NCBI RefSeq assembly: GCF_011395035.1
Contig: NZ_CP024770.1
Span: 310,001 to 374,000 of the forward strand
Direction: 5' to 3'
DNA from: Pantoea cypripedii
GTDB lineage: Bacteria > Pseudomonadota > Gammaproteobacteria > Enterobacterales > Enterobacteriaceae
Length of the DNA: 64,000 nt
This document shows positions 26,183-35,851 of the stretch, piece after piece. The notes beneath the pieces are model-generated. The model saw only the letters and a program-made list of their open reading frames with translations, did not search any database and was not told the origin of the DNA. How positions within the stretch are numbered: position 1 is the stretch's first letter; each line of letters begins with the position of its first letter. A program made the translations under genes and the position numbers.

Positions 26183-28219
26183 ATGGATATAACTGTCGCA
26201 CGCGCTCATCCATGGGCTTCTCAGTATATTGATAGGAATCTGGATAAACACGCCACTCCCAAACAATTAGTTAACTTCGTAAATAGAACGACTAATAGCA
26301 ACAGAACGCTGACGAGTTTTTTCAAAAAGCAACCAGAACACCTCAGTCTGAAAGCAAAAAGACTGGTATTAGAAACATTACATGACATGCTCTTCGAAAG
26401 AAAAATCAATTTTAGCGCTCAGTCTGGAAGTGCAAAGCTGTCAACCTTGATAGCCAATAAGATAGGGGGGATTACTGATAAGATAAACCGGATAAGTTTG
26501 CTTCCCGTCAATCAGGATAAAAAAAACAGTAAAGTCCTGGTAGAGATGAATGGCACCAATGATCCTCAGACCGAGTTTATCATTAACATTCATGAGGGGG
26601 CATTCCCCTACCATATATTGAAGCTATTAAACATCAAAGCGTTCGACCCAACGCTAATGGAGTTATATAAATACTGCTGCGAACAAAAAATGGACACCGG
26701 TGAAACATTGAAATATTTGTGTGATAACTGGACTGACTCTGACCACTTTAGTGAAATAAGCAGTTTTCCTGATAGCCATATCAACGTACTCACCAATGGA
26801 ACGGAAGAAACGTTGGCTAAAGTATGGGAATCAATTCATTTTGCAAAAGAATGTAATTTGAATATCATCGAAACGCGTGAACAGATCATGCAACAATTAC
26901 CAGATTATGATGTCGCTTTTAATTACGGCGACCCGACTAATTTGCCTCATCATGATTTCAGCCATGCTGGATATGGTGAAATTGACAGAAACTATTGTTT
27001 TTTTGATATAACCAAAAAAAACCAGCTAATCAACTCAGATAAATTGCATGACGCGGAAACACGTTCATATGACTCCGCTGATACTTCGGTGGAGAGACCT
27101 ACTGCAAGCACTTCAGCCGCATCGGCCACAGGAGTGAACCTGCCTCAGTCAGCGCCGTTACCCAGTCAGGCGACATTACTGGGTCATTTAGGCCCGGGTT
27201 CATTTTATTCCGGGAGCGATGAAGTGATAAAAGGCAACATCAATGTGATGCTGAATGGCCCTCAATTCAGCGGCAGTGATATGCTCGGCATGTTGATGAT
27301 GTATGAAAGACGTCCCGGCGGTCTTGACCATAAGCGAGTATTACCCGCAAAAATTGAGAAGGAGCATATACCTCAGCTGGCAAAATTGCTGCGAGAGATA
27401 ACAGATATGTTTTTCTCAGAAAGCATCACTACCAGGGAGAAGGAAACGGCCTTTATGGTTTTTTGTGAGTTCTCTCAACTAAGAAGCGATAAAGCCACAG
27501 CGGGAACATTTCGGTATATTTCTGACGAAATGACGCGGATCACGGGGATACCATTCAATCCGGATAATGCCGGGAGGAATACCATTCCATTCCATGCCAC
27601 CCGTAAGCGATTTTTTCTCGCACTTACCGAGCAAATTGATAAAAAGAATGGCTTTGATTACTCCGCAATACCCGAAGAGAAGTTATCCCCATCATCATCA
27701 GCTCAATGGAAGAAATCCGCCAGCGTTCAAAGCCTGCACTCAGGAGGTATTGTTGAATTATCGGGTCGTGGTGGAGCGACAAGCGATGACATCAGTCTGC
27801 GAACAGGCAACCCAAGTGGCAAGGTTAAGAAACTGAAGTATCAGATAGAAAAATTTGAAAAAGATTTGGACAGATTATGGGAGATGCATCCTCAGCTGGC
27901 CTTCGAGTACCGACACAGTTTGAACTCAGCACTGGGAGAAGCAAAACGCAGGCTCAAAAAAGTTAAGTCAGAGAACAACGCGTTCATAAAACAGGTGGAT
28001 ATTAAGGGGTTAATTGCTTTCCTGCATATAAAAACAATAAAACTGGCTAAGGAGATCGATGCAATAGAGACGCAGAAACATGCATCATCTGTTGAAAAAT
28101 CGGACCTGGCAAAAATGTATAACCGTCGTTTACATGATGAGCAGGCAGCTAAAATGGCGTTGTCTGACGTGATAACCAGGAAAGCCAATGTGTTGAGGGA
28201 AATGATCGGCAGCGCATGA
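26183..28219 (+). CDS. Large unknown protein, candidate effector, C-terminal coiled coil
   Basis: The product has 678 residues from the ATG at 26183, preceded by AGGTGA at a good distance; the ATG six bases earlier is too close. There is no signal peptide or membrane segment. The N-terminal 290 residues are a mostly helical unknown domain; about 300-335 is a Ser/Thr/Ala/Pro-rich linker (TASTSAASATG); the middle has a repeated acidic-hydrophobic pattern; and about 550-660 is strongly charged and predicted to be coiled coil. No family is recognised. Thirty-one bp separate it from pqaA, and the gene after that is also co-directed, so the three probably form an operon. Confidence 0.6.
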   Translation: MDITVARAHPWASQYIDRNLDKHATPKQLVNFVNRTTNSNRTLTSFFKKQPEHLSLKAKRLVLETLHDMLFERKINFSAQSGSAKLSTLIANKIGGITDKINRISLLPVNQDKKNSKVLVEMNGTNDPQTEFIINIHEGAFPYHILKLLNIKAFDPTLMELYKYCCEQKMDTGETLKYLCDNWTDSDHFSEISSFPDSHINVLTNGTEETLAKVWESIHFAKECNLNIIETREQIMQQLPDYDVAFNYGDPTNLPHHDFSHAGYGEIDRNYCFFDITKKNQLINSDKLHDAETRSYDSADTSVERPTASTSAASATGVNLPQSAPLPSQATLLGHLGPGSFYSGSDEVIKGNINVMLNGPQFSGSDMLGMLMMYERRPGGLDHKRVLPAKIEKEHIPQLAKLLREITDMFFSESITTREKETAFMVFCEFSQLRSDKATAGTFRYISDEMTRITGIPFNPDNAGRNTIPFHATRKRFFLALTEQIDKKNGFDYSAIPEEKLSPSSSAQWKKSASVQSLHSGGIVELSGRGGATSDDISLRTGNPSGKVKKLKYQIEKFEKDLDRLWEMHPQLAFEYRHSLNSALGEAKRRLKKVKSENNAFIKQVDIKGLIAFLHIKTIKLAKEIDAIETQKHASSVEKSDLAKMYNRRLHDEQAAKMALSDVITRKANVLREMIGSA

Positions 28220-28250
28220 TTTTATATGGATTAATTTTTAAGGACGAAAG

Positions 28251-29732
28251 ATGAAAGCAAAATACATTATATTAATGTTGTTTTTTATTGTTGCAGATAG
28301 CCAGGCGCTACTCAGAGAGAACAAGAGAACGTGTAATAAAAACCAGGGCTGCGATTTCTCTCATGTCTTACCTGATTACAGAAAGAAGCTTTCTCAGGCA
28401 CCGGTTGATTACCTGATGACGGGAAGGGAAACTCTGCCTCAGATTGAATTGAAACGCTATCGGATGACCTCACAATCATGGTCTCCGGACCTGAGGGTTT
28501 CCCCGGATAGCTGGCAGCATGATGTTAATATTTTTATTCCGGACAAAGCAAAATCAGAACGTGCGATTTTAGTTATCAACAACGGTGTAAATTATGGTGT
28601 TAGCGTACAAAACACGGGTGCATCGACAGATTTTAGCGAGGAAGCACTGGCAAATATTGCCCGGAAAAGCCATACGATCGTTATTTCCGTCAGCAATGTG
28701 CCAAATCAGTTTCTCACCTATCAGAACGATAATACGCCACTTAAAGAAGATGACAGCGTTGCGCGCAGCTGGATACTCTTTCTGGCTGCGCCTGAACAGA
28801 GAGAACTGATGCCATTGCATATTCCGATGGCCGCATCGGTTTCCCAGGCGATGCGCGTGGCAAGAAAAGAACTGATATCCTGGAATATTCATAAATTTAT
28901 TGTCACTGGTGTGTCTAAACGCGGGTGGGTCAGCTGGCTGACGGCGATCTCGGATCCGGATGTCGAGGCCATCATTCCTTTTGCATTTGATTTGCTCGAT
29001 ACCAGAACCAGCCTGACACATATGTATCGTTCTTATGGTGGAAACTGGCCCATTGCGTTTTACCCCTATTATAAACAGGGTATTGATAGCTTAATTGACA
29101 CCGATGATTTTGCAAAGTTGCTGGGTATCGAAGATCCGTTAAGCTATTTGAAGACAACCTATCGCTCTCGTTTGTCCATTCCCAAGTATATTATCAATTC
29201 AAGTGGCGATGATTTTTATGTCCCTGATAATACCCGATTTTATTTTGATGAGTTGCCAGGGGTAAAATCCTTGCGTGTCGTTCCCAACTCCGACCATTAC
29301 GGGATTAAAAACTTCACTGAGGAGTCAATTATTCCTTTTGTGAATCGGCTACAAAATAACAGAAGACCCCCGGAGATACACGGAAAGCTTCAGGGCAACG
29401 AACTTGTGGTGGAATTATCAGAAAAGCCACTGAGTATTGTGCGCTGGACGGCTTCTAATCCACTGGCCAGGGATTTTCGTTACGCCTGCGGCATACGCTA
29501 TCAGCCCTCTACACCGGTAGTCGTGTTAAATAAGAAAATTAAAATCCCATTAGTTTCTGGCCAACCAGGCTGGCAGGCGACTTATATTGAGGCTACCTTT
29601 AAAGATGGATATATAGCCACTACGCAAGCTTATATTACCCCTGAAGATAAATACGCTCAGGTTGCTCCGCCTGCGTCTGGCGCTGCATGTCAGACATTAC
29701 CTGGCCGTGGTTTAGGGGATGATTCCCGATAA
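28251..29732 (+). CDS. pqaA: PqaA-like PhoPQ-activated pathogenicity-related protein
   Basis: The product has 493 residues with a Sec signal peptide (cleaved near SQALL, about residue 20). It carries the PhoPQ_related (PF10142) alpha/beta-hydrolase signature: FIVTGVSKRGWVSWL with the nucleophile Ser, then IPFAFDLLDT, YIINSSGDDFYVPD with the acidic residue, and PNSDHYGI with the catalytic His. In Salmonella pqaA is PhoP-activated and linked to antimicrobial-peptide resistance. A ribosome site (AAGGACG) precedes the start, 31 bp after the previous gene. I saw no clear PhoP box upstream, so PhoP control here is not shown. Confidence 0.85.
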   Translation: MKAKYIILMLFFIVADSQALLRENKRTCNKNQGCDFSHVLPDYRKKLSQAPVDYLMTGRETLPQIELKRYRMTSQSWSPDLRVSPDSWQHDVNIFIPDKAKSERAILVINNGVNYGVSVQNTGASTDFSEEALANIARKSHTIVISVSNVPNQFLTYQNDNTPLKEDDSVARSWILFLAAPEQRELMPLHIPMAASVSQAMRVARKELISWNIHKFIVTGVSKRGWVSWLTAISDPDVEAIIPFAFDLLDTRTSLTHMYRSYGGNWPIAFYPYYKQGIDSLIDTDDFAKLLGIEDPLSYLKTTYRSRLSIPKYIINSSGDDFYVPDNTRFYFDELPGVKSLRVVPNSDHYGIKNFTEESIIPFVNRLQNNRRPPEIHGKLQGNELVVELSEKPLSIVRWTASNPLARDFRYACGIRYQPSTPVVVLNKKIKIPLVSGQPGWQATYIEATFKDGYIATTQAYITPEDKYAQVAPPASGAACQTLPGRGLGDDSR

Positions 29733-29817
29733 GTGAAGGATCGTTGTGACTCGCGGCTATTTTTATACGATTGATGCATACCATTACTCAATAAATTTAC
29801 CCAGAGAGGCAGGAAGC

Positions 29818-30816
29818 ATGGAAACCAACCTGAATGCTGCAGGCACTTCAGCTTTGTCGATCAGTGCGGAGCACCCGCAAATGCAGGCGATGCGATTGAT
29901 GAGCCTGAATGAGGTGAAGAATACGCTGACAGCGATGTTGTCTGCGGGACGTTACGAAAGAAATGAGAGGATAGATTTCGGGAGTTTCGTTGAAGGTTTA
30001 CAACAACGGTCGCGCGAGATGTTCCGTAACGCTACGTTAAAAAGGCCCTGGCTTCAGCCTATCTGGCTCACTTCGTACCAGTCGCTGTCTGATAAAGCTA
30101 AAGATCAGGTGATACCTGATCTTTACAGCAAGTATGGCAATTATGGCCATACAACCACGCAGGGGTATCGCACAAAAAAAAATTATCCATCGGGGAACGA
30201 TTGCCGCCCGGCGGCGTTCGATCCGATGAGTAATAATAACGTTGCACATGCGACAACATTTGAAGCGGTTATTCGCGCCATCATCCACTGTAACCTGCAG
30301 ATTGTTCCTGTGCTGAAGCAGTTCAAACTGGAAGGTATACCGCCCGGATACATTTCTATCACCAATCGCGGTGCGACACATTTCAATTGCACGCATGTGC
30401 GTGGGGTTAAACTCAGCACGTTGACCAGCAATTTCTTCGAGCTTGATATTCTGGCAAAGGATATGGTGACGCTCTCGGCGCAGGGTGACAATAACCTTTT
30501 CAGGTCGGTACCCGTTCTCGTGATGGGTAACGGAGTAGCAGGAAAAGATGTGCATTCCGAAGTCAGTAACGAAACAGGATTGAAAAGAATCAATATCTGG
30601 TGGATTGCTTTTGAGACGGAAGAGGACAAACGAAAAGGGATTGAATGCCTGAAGATCATTGGTGAGAAGCTGAAAATCCCTGAAGTCGCTGACTTAAGGA
30701 TCTGTACCATCCCTGAACTTCACGATAGCCTGAGATGGCATGGTCTACGTGATGGACGTACCGAAAGACCAGATATTGCTTCGCTTTACGAGAAAAGTGA
30801 AAGAGTAGGGCATTGA
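29818..30816 (+). CDS. Unknown protein, candidate effector
   Basis: The product has 332 residues from the ATG at 29818 after AGGAAG; a GTG 72 bp earlier is a possible longer start. The N-terminus (METNLNAAGTSALSISAE) is rich in Ser, Ala and Asn, and no Sec signal is present. The middle shows DCRPAAFDP, HATTFEAVIRAIIHC and ATHFNCTHVRG, with Cys, His and Asp residues in an order that could suit a Cys-protease-like fold, but this is only an observation. No family is recognised. It is the last of three co-directed genes and faces the sensor kinase gene convergently. Confidence 0.6.
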   Translation: METNLNAAGTSALSISAEHPQMQAMRLMSLNEVKNTLTAMLSAGRYERNERIDFGSFVEGLQQRSREMFRNATLKRPWLQPIWLTSYQSLSDKAKDQVIPDLYSKYGNYGHTTTQGYRTKKNYPSGNDCRPAAFDPMSNNNVAHATTFEAVIRAIIHCNLQIVPVLKQFKLEGIPPGYISITNRGATHFNCTHVRGVKLSTLTSNFFELDILAKDMVTLSAQGDNNLFRSVPVLVMGNGVAGKDVHSEVSNETGLKRINIWWIAFETEEDKRKGIECLKIIGEKLKIPEVADLRICTIPELHDSLRWHGLRDGRTERPDIASLYEKSERVGH

Positions 30817-30844
30817 TACCGGTTTTTCTCTCACACTCCTTTTG

Positions 30845-30870
30845 GCGTCCTGGTGCCTGAACCAGGACGC
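30845..30870. terminator. Stem-loop between convergent genes
   Basis: Perfect 10-bp stem GCGTCCTGGT/ACCAGGACGC with a 6-base loop, ending 2 bp from the kinase stop codon and 29 bp after the upstream gene's stop. There is no strong T tail on either side; it is probably a shared terminator. Confidence 0.6.
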
Positions 30871-30871
30871 G

Positions 30872-33800
30872 TTACCTTACCTCTGCGGCCAGAGCTGCAT
30901 CCAGCTGCCCCAGACTTTCCTGCATCACCCGCGTAAAGCCTGAGACTAAAGCAACGATGTCCCGCTGCGTGATCATCCCGTTCGCCAGTAATTCGTTCAG
31001 GGACTCCAAAACCAGGCACGCGCGAAAAGCCGCAGGCACACCCAGCAGGCTCCATGAGGCTTTCAGGCGATGGGCAATGCGGCTCAGGTCATCATGAGAA
31101 GGCTGCGTATCGGCGAGTAATGCCAGGTCACTGCTGATTGCGTCGTGCATCTGCTGATGCATCCGGGTAATCACTTCAGGTTGCTGATTGGCAAGTTCAG
31201 ATAACGCGCGCAGATCCGGGATCTGGCGCGTCAGCGGATTATGCTGGGTTAACGCCTGCAGTAACCGGGCGGCAGTTAACGGTTTGCGTAACAGATCATC
31301 CATTCCGGCATGGCGCGCCCGTTCTTCCTCGCGTGGTAACGCATTGGCAGTGCAACCTAAAATCGTCGCAGGGGCTTTGGTCTGGCCCAGTAACTCGCGG
31401 ATCAGCAGCGTTTGTACCAGGGCATAACCATCCATCAGCGGCATCTGACAGTCGGTGATGAGAAGGTCGACCGACTGGCTGGCAAGAAAGTCGAGCGCTT
31501 CACGGGCGCTCTCACAGCATGTTACCTGCATGCCGAATTTTTCCAGCTGCAGACGGAGTACGGTGAGATTGGGGGCAAAATCATCCACCACCATGACCTG
31601 CAGCTGCGGAAGTGGGGCGGCAAGGGAAACCGCCTCGTTATCAACGTCTTCGGCCTGTTCAAGTGGCAGCCGGACCTCAACACGTGTGCCCTGACCCGGG
31701 GTGCTGGTGATATCCAGTGTACCCGCCATTAAGGCCACCAGCTGATAGCAGATAGCCAGGCCCAGACCGCTGCTTTGCGGGGTCGACTGATCAAGCTGGA
31801 ACCAGGCTTCTCCCAGCTGTGAAAGTGCTTCAGCAGGAATGCCTATGCCGCTGTCGCTGATGATGAGGATCAAGTGCTCATCCTCGCCATGGGCGGTAAA
31901 ACTCACCTCGCCATGATGGGTGTATTTAATCGCGTTACTCAGCAAATTAGCGACGACCTGGCTCAGGCGGGTTTTATCGAACAGATAATGATGGGTGGTG
32001 GGGATCGCCAGTTCGCTATGCCAGTTTAAGCCTTTGGCTTTGGCATTGCGTGCAAACATCTCATCGCTGACGGTTAATGCCTGGTACAGGTTGTGCGGTG
32101 CCAGATCCAGCTGCAATTCACCCGCTTCGATACGCGACAGATCAAGGATATCGCCAATCAGATCGCGCAGGGTGACTGCGGCCTGCCAGGCGATCTCCAG
32201 GCTCTGGTTTTTATCCCGCTCCAGTTCCAGCAGTCCCAGCACCGCATTGAGAGGGGTGCGGATATCATGGCTCATACGGGCGAGGAAGGCAGATTTCTCC
32301 TCACTGGCATGCTCTGATTGTGAAAGAGCCTGGTTCAGCGCCTGCGTCAGGGCGGCTTTCTCACTGATATCCACCCATCCACCGACGATGCCATGAGGCC
32401 TGCCACGGTTATCCGTATAGCTGCATAACCACCAAAACAGGGTGGTTTCCCCATTTGCCAGAGTGGTTTCGCCCGTGGTGGGCTGAGTGGAGTTGAGCAG
32501 CGTGATTCGTTGTGGCAGCGATAACTGGCGGGCTATCTCACCAAGCGGGAGGCCAGGTAAGGGTATCCCATCCGGTAATACTTGTGGCAAAAAGGGCGAG
32601 CTGCGAAATGCGGCATTAAAACGTGTCAGGGAGCCGGAGGGATCGCAGACAAAGAGCGGGACGGGCGCGTTATTCATCAGGGTTTGCCATAACGTTAACG
32701 CATTGTGTAACGCGGCAGTATCCCGTTCGCGCTGGCGGCGTTGGGTTTGAGCGAGGCTGAACGCCACCAAAGCCAGCAGCACCGCACTGAGCGTGACGAT
32801 CCCAAGGGCTATCAGCCACAGGTTATTGCCTGACAAATGGGTGTTCTGCAACGTCAGCAGGCTTCTGGCGCGGCTTGATTCCACTTCGGCCCGGGTAAAG
32901 GAGGCCAGCACCTGTCGCACGCGCTGAGTTTCAGGCGTATCGGCGGCGCTGATGTTGAACCACAGGGGTGTTTCGGGCAAATCCAGCGGTGCCAGCCGTA
33001 GTTGCTGCTCATTTTGTTGTTTTAGCACATAGCTCAGGCTGAAGATTTCCCCCATCACACCGTCTGCGCCGCCTGCGTGCAGCAGCGTCAGACCCTGCTC
33101 CAGGGAATCCACTAATACCAGGTTTTCCGCAGGTAAACGATTTCCCAGCTGTTGCAACAAAGGTGAGTAACGCAGTACAGCAATGCGTTTATCTTTCAGG
33201 GCGGCGATTGCGCCTGGCAAAGGGGTATTCTGGGCGCTGACAATGCCCCAGTTGAGCGCATCAAAAGGCACGGCTAAGGGATCGGGCGATGCATCATCAG
33301 CAATAATTTGCAGGTTAATGGGGGCATCAGGATTGCCCTGGGCTGGCGTTTGCAACGCAAAGGTCAGGGTAAATCTGCTCGGCGGGAACATCTCCGACAG
33401 CAGGTTGTACCAGATGCCACGAATTTCTCCCACTTCGTTGATTTGTACCCAGGGAGGCGGGGCATCCGGTAAGACGACCTGTAATTCAATTTGCGGGGCC
33501 AGTTCTGCCGTCGGCGGGTAACGGGCGCTGAATACGCTGCCTGCAGGCAACAGCCATTTTCTTTCCAGTCGGCTGGCATCCTCCTGGTTCAATGACGAAA
33601 TACGCTGATTGACCTCGGCAATTAACGTTTGGCGTGCAGGCAAAGCCCAGGCAAAGAAATGTAGCGTTGGCAGATTGGTGGCAGGCTCCACCTCAAGCGT
33701 CGTGACCGGTGCATTGAAAAAATATTGATTCAGGAGGAACGTGGGAGCAACTAATTGCCGGGCTTCGCCACGCATCAGCCGCTGGATATTTTCATTTAAG

Positions 33801-34234
33801 GTCGCGGCACCGGGCTGGGTGTCAGACAGTGCGGCGTTTTCGGGGATGGCAGGAAAACGCAGCGTAACGCCCCCCGCCTGGCTGCTGGCCTGCAATCTGC
33901 TCAGGGGAAAGGTCAGCAGCGGGTCGCTGGCACGTAACGTTGTCGCCGGTGGTGCGGCAGAAATCAGCAGATCGATCTGCTTTTGATTCAACGCCGCGAG
34001 AGCGTCCTGTGGGGTATTCAGCCGTATCAGTTTTGGTGCTTCGGCACCCTTAAACAAGATATTGGCCTCATCAGCCAGAATACCGGCCGTTGTGTTTTGC
34101 TGAATAAATGGCGGGGCTTCGCTGAGTAAACCAATACGCAGCGCGGCGGCCTGGCTGGTCAGCGAACACAGTAGCAGCAGCCAGCAAAAGTTAGCTGCCC
34201 AGTCCCAGGCTTTGTGCGCACTGAAAAAGTTCAT
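30872..34234 (-). CDS. EvgS/BvgS-type hybrid sensor histidine kinase
   Basis: The product has 1,120 residues from the ATG at 34234, which gives a proper signal peptide (MNFFSAHKAWDWAANFCWLL). The domain order is two periplasmic SBP_bac_3 (Venus flytrap) domains (about 30-455), a transmembrane helix around LWLIALGIVTLSAVLLALVA, PAS, HisKA (ARMSHDIRTPLNAVLG), HATPase (SDSGIGIPAEAL), receiver (LLITDCQMPLMDGYALVQ) and C-terminal Hpt (RIAHRLKASWSLLGV). This is the full EvgS/BvgS phosphorelay. It overlaps the response-regulator gene by 44 bp and presumably phosphorylates it. The ligand is unknown. Confidence 0.9.
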   Translation of the reverse strand: MNFFSAHKAWDWAANFCWLLLLCSLTSQAAALRIGLLSEAPPFIQQNTTAGILADEANILFKGAEAPKLIRLNTPQDALAALNQKQIDLLISAAPPATTLRASDPLLTFPLSRLQASSQAGGVTLRFPAIPENAALSDTQPGAATLNENIQRLMRGEARQLVAPTFLLNQYFFNAPVTTLEVEPATNLPTLHFFAWALPARQTLIAEVNQRISSLNQEDASRLERKWLLPAGSVFSARYPPTAELAPQIELQVVLPDAPPPWVQINEVGEIRGIWYNLLSEMFPPSRFTLTFALQTPAQGNPDAPINLQIIADDASPDPLAVPFDALNWGIVSAQNTPLPGAIAALKDKRIAVLRYSPLLQQLGNRLPAENLVLVDSLEQGLTLLHAGGADGVMGEIFSLSYVLKQQNEQQLRLAPLDLPETPLWFNISAADTPETQRVRQVLASFTRAEVESSRARSLLTLQNTHLSGNNLWLIALGIVTLSAVLLALVAFSLAQTQRRQRERDTAALHNALTLWQTLMNNAPVPLFVCDPSGSLTRFNAAFRSSPFLPQVLPDGIPLPGLPLGEIARQLSLPQRITLLNSTQPTTGETTLANGETTLFWWLCSYTDNRGRPHGIVGGWVDISEKAALTQALNQALSQSEHASEEKSAFLARMSHDIRTPLNAVLGLLELERDKNQSLEIAWQAAVTLRDLIGDILDLSRIEAGELQLDLAPHNLYQALTVSDEMFARNAKAKGLNWHSELAIPTTHHYLFDKTRLSQVVANLLSNAIKYTHHGEVSFTAHGEDEHLILIISDSGIGIPAEALSQLGEAWFQLDQSTPQSSGLGLAICYQLVALMAGTLDITSTPGQGTRVEVRLPLEQAEDVDNEAVSLAAPLPQLQVMVVDDFAPNLTVLRLQLEKFGMQVTCCESAREALDFLASQSVDLLITDCQMPLMDGYALVQTLLIRELLGQTKAPATILGCTANALPREEERARHAGMDDLLRKPLTAARLLQALTQHNPLTRQIPDLRALSELANQQPEVITRMHQQMHDAISSDLALLADTQPSHDDLSRIAHRLKASWSLLGVPAAFRACLVLESLNELLANGMITQRDIVALVSGFTRVMQESLGQLDAALAAEVR

Positions 34235-34799
34235 AATCGTTAGTGGCCCCGAGCTTGCGCATGGCACTGTTTTTTTGTGTGCTGATGGTTTGTTTGGTGC
34301 GGTTAAGTTGCTCACCGATTTGGTTCACGGTGAGGCCGCGCAACAACAGGCGCAGCACTTCAATTTCACGCTGGGTTAAGTGGGCTTCGGGTTTGACAGC
34401 CTCGGTCTGCTGCTGGCGTGGACGGCGTAATGTTTTAATCAGCTCCGTGGACAGGCTGTTTTTACTCAGCACGGCATGGACACCCTGGCGTCGCAGCGCC
34501 GACAGCAGTTCCGGATTGCTGATCATCGTGATGACCACCACCATACTTTGCGGATAGCGTCGCATCAGGGCCTGAATCATCGCCAGACCATCAGGAGAGT
34601 CCACACCGGGCATGCTGAGGTCAGTGATAATGATATCGACCGGTTGTTGTGCCAGCTGCGCCATCAGTTCATCAGCGCTGGTGGCTTCATGCACGATCTG
34701 GTACAGGTCGTGACGCGTTTGCAGCAGAGTGCGCAACCCCAGCAGATAAACCGGGTGATCATCCGCAATCAGGACAGTTTTTTTCATTCGATCAATCAT
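34191..34799 (-). CDS. EvgA/BvgA-type response regulator (receiver + LuxR HTH)
   Basis: The product has 202 residues; an alternative start lies at 34787. The receiver is intact: the acidic pair in VLIADDHPV, the phosphoacceptor Asp in DIIITDLSMPG, the switch Thr in VVVITMIS and the Lys in AVLSK. A LuxR helix-turn-helix (LTQREIEVLRLLLRGLTVNQ, then TKQTISTQKN) fills the C-terminus. It precedes and overlaps the hybrid kinase gene, the arrangement of evgAS. The SET-domain gene is divergent from it, 165 bp away, and is the nearest candidate target. EvgA/BvgA homologues control acid resistance or virulence genes. Confidence 0.9.
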   Translation of the reverse strand: MIDRMKKTVLIADDHPVYLLGLRTLLQTRHDLYQIVHEATSADELMAQLAQQPVDIIITDLSMPGVDSPDGLAMIQALMRRYPQSMVVVITMISNPELLSALRRQGVHAVLSKNSLSTELIKTLRRPRQQQTEAVKPEAHLTQREIEVLRLLLRGLTVNQIGEQLNRTKQTISTQKNSAMRKLGATNDYELFQCAQSLGLGS

Positions 34800-34964
34800 C
34801 CAATGGCGTACTTCATATTATATAGCAGAGTTCACAGCTTCACGGTCGTGATATTACGCGATATCAGGCCGCTGCCATGGTGCTCAGGTCAAAGCAATGC
34901 GATATTTTCCGGGGATAGCACGTCCTCTCTGAATGAATCTTCAACCAGCCTAAAGGGACTTGAA

Positions 34965-35771
34965 ATGATCAATGGTGTACAGGCATCAATGCATTCAACA
35001 ATAATTACGCCGGAAGAGAAAAAAGAATGGCCACCTGGAAGTTGTAAGGAAGGGAATGTTTACGATTTTCAATATTACCCCCGGAATGATGGATATTATC
35101 CCTGCAGGATATATGGCCAGCCAGAGCCAGTCTTCCCTTACAGGGGATCTTGTTTTTCTTATAACGTTCCACGAGAAAGAAAAGGTTTACAGCTGGATTT
35201 TCAGAGTGCTGAAAAATTCTACTCCCCGGAGTATACGCCTGAACAACGTTGTCATTTTTATAACAGTCTTATGGAGGTCAGAACCTTTACGGAAGGGGAT
35301 ATATCTGCGGGGATATCAGAGGCGCGCAGGTATGCAGAATTACGGCTTGTTGGGCAGCATTCAGTGTTTGCTAATGAGGATATTCTGGCGGGGCAAGCCA
35401 TTGGGATTTATGCCGGTGAGGGTGTTGTCAGTGACAATCATCACCGTTTTTCGCAAAAAGATCGGGAAGTGTATGGTGTTGAACTGCACGTTCGTACACA
35501 CCATAAGTTTATTACAGGTAAGTTAGTCGGTGATGGCACCTTATCCCGGGTGAATAGCATTTTTGAATACGAAGAGACAAGGGGATGGTATGAAGCTAAG
35601 TCTGGCTATAACGTTATTCTGGCCAGTGTTTCTGTTATCTCGGAAGAGGGAGAACATATTCTCTGGCCCTGTTTTTTTGCTATCGTCAATATTAAAGCTG
35701 GTGAAGAAATGCGGGTAGAGTATGGTTATCCTGACGAAGTCGTTAACAGAATGATGACGCGTGAGGATTGA
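34965..35771 (+). CDS. SET-domain protein, candidate protein-lysine methyltransferase effector
   Basis: The product has 268 residues from the ATG at 34965, with AAGGGA upstream; longer frames are unsupported. The C-terminal half is a SET domain: VFANEDILAGQAIGIYAGE (matching the vfAxxdIpkGexIgeYxGE strand), RVNSIFEY near the usual RFINHSC position, and FFAIVNIKAGEEMRVEYGYP (faxrdIkaGEELxxdYG). SET enzymes transfer methyl groups from S-adenosylmethionine to Lys. Bacterial ones in Legionella, Chlamydia and Burkholderia modify host histones or ribosomal proteins. The NHS motif is changed, so activity needs checking. There is no Sec signal. It is divergent from the EvgAS-like operon. Confidence 0.75.
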   Translation: MINGVQASMHSTIITPEEKKEWPPGSCKEGNVYDFQYYPRNDGYYPCRIYGQPEPVFPYRGSCFSYNVPRERKGLQLDFQSAEKFYSPEYTPEQRCHFYNSLMEVRTFTEGDISAGISEARRYAELRLVGQHSVFANEDILAGQAIGIYAGEGVVSDNHHRFSQKDREVYGVELHVRTHHKFITGKLVGDGTLSRVNSIFEYEETRGWYEAKSGYNVILASVSVISEEGEHILWPCFFAIVNIKAGEEMRVEYGYPDEVVNRMMTRED

Positions 35772-35807
35772 AGTATATAAATCCGTTGCTTTCCTCTGGA
35801 TCTGGAT

Positions 35808-35850
35808 ACAGGCGCAGATAATCATTCTTTCCGCGCCTGTTTTATCTTTT
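35808..35850 (+). terminator. Rho-independent terminator after the SET-domain gene
   Basis: 8-bp stem ACAGGCGC (35808-35815)/GCGCCTGT (35833-35840), then TTTATCTTTT. It sits between two convergent genes. Confidence 0.7.
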
Positions 35851-35851
35851 A

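Noticed and set aside
35056..35526. 156-codon plus-strand ORF
   Set aside because: Shadow frame inside the SET-domain gene, which has the ribosome site and the domain.
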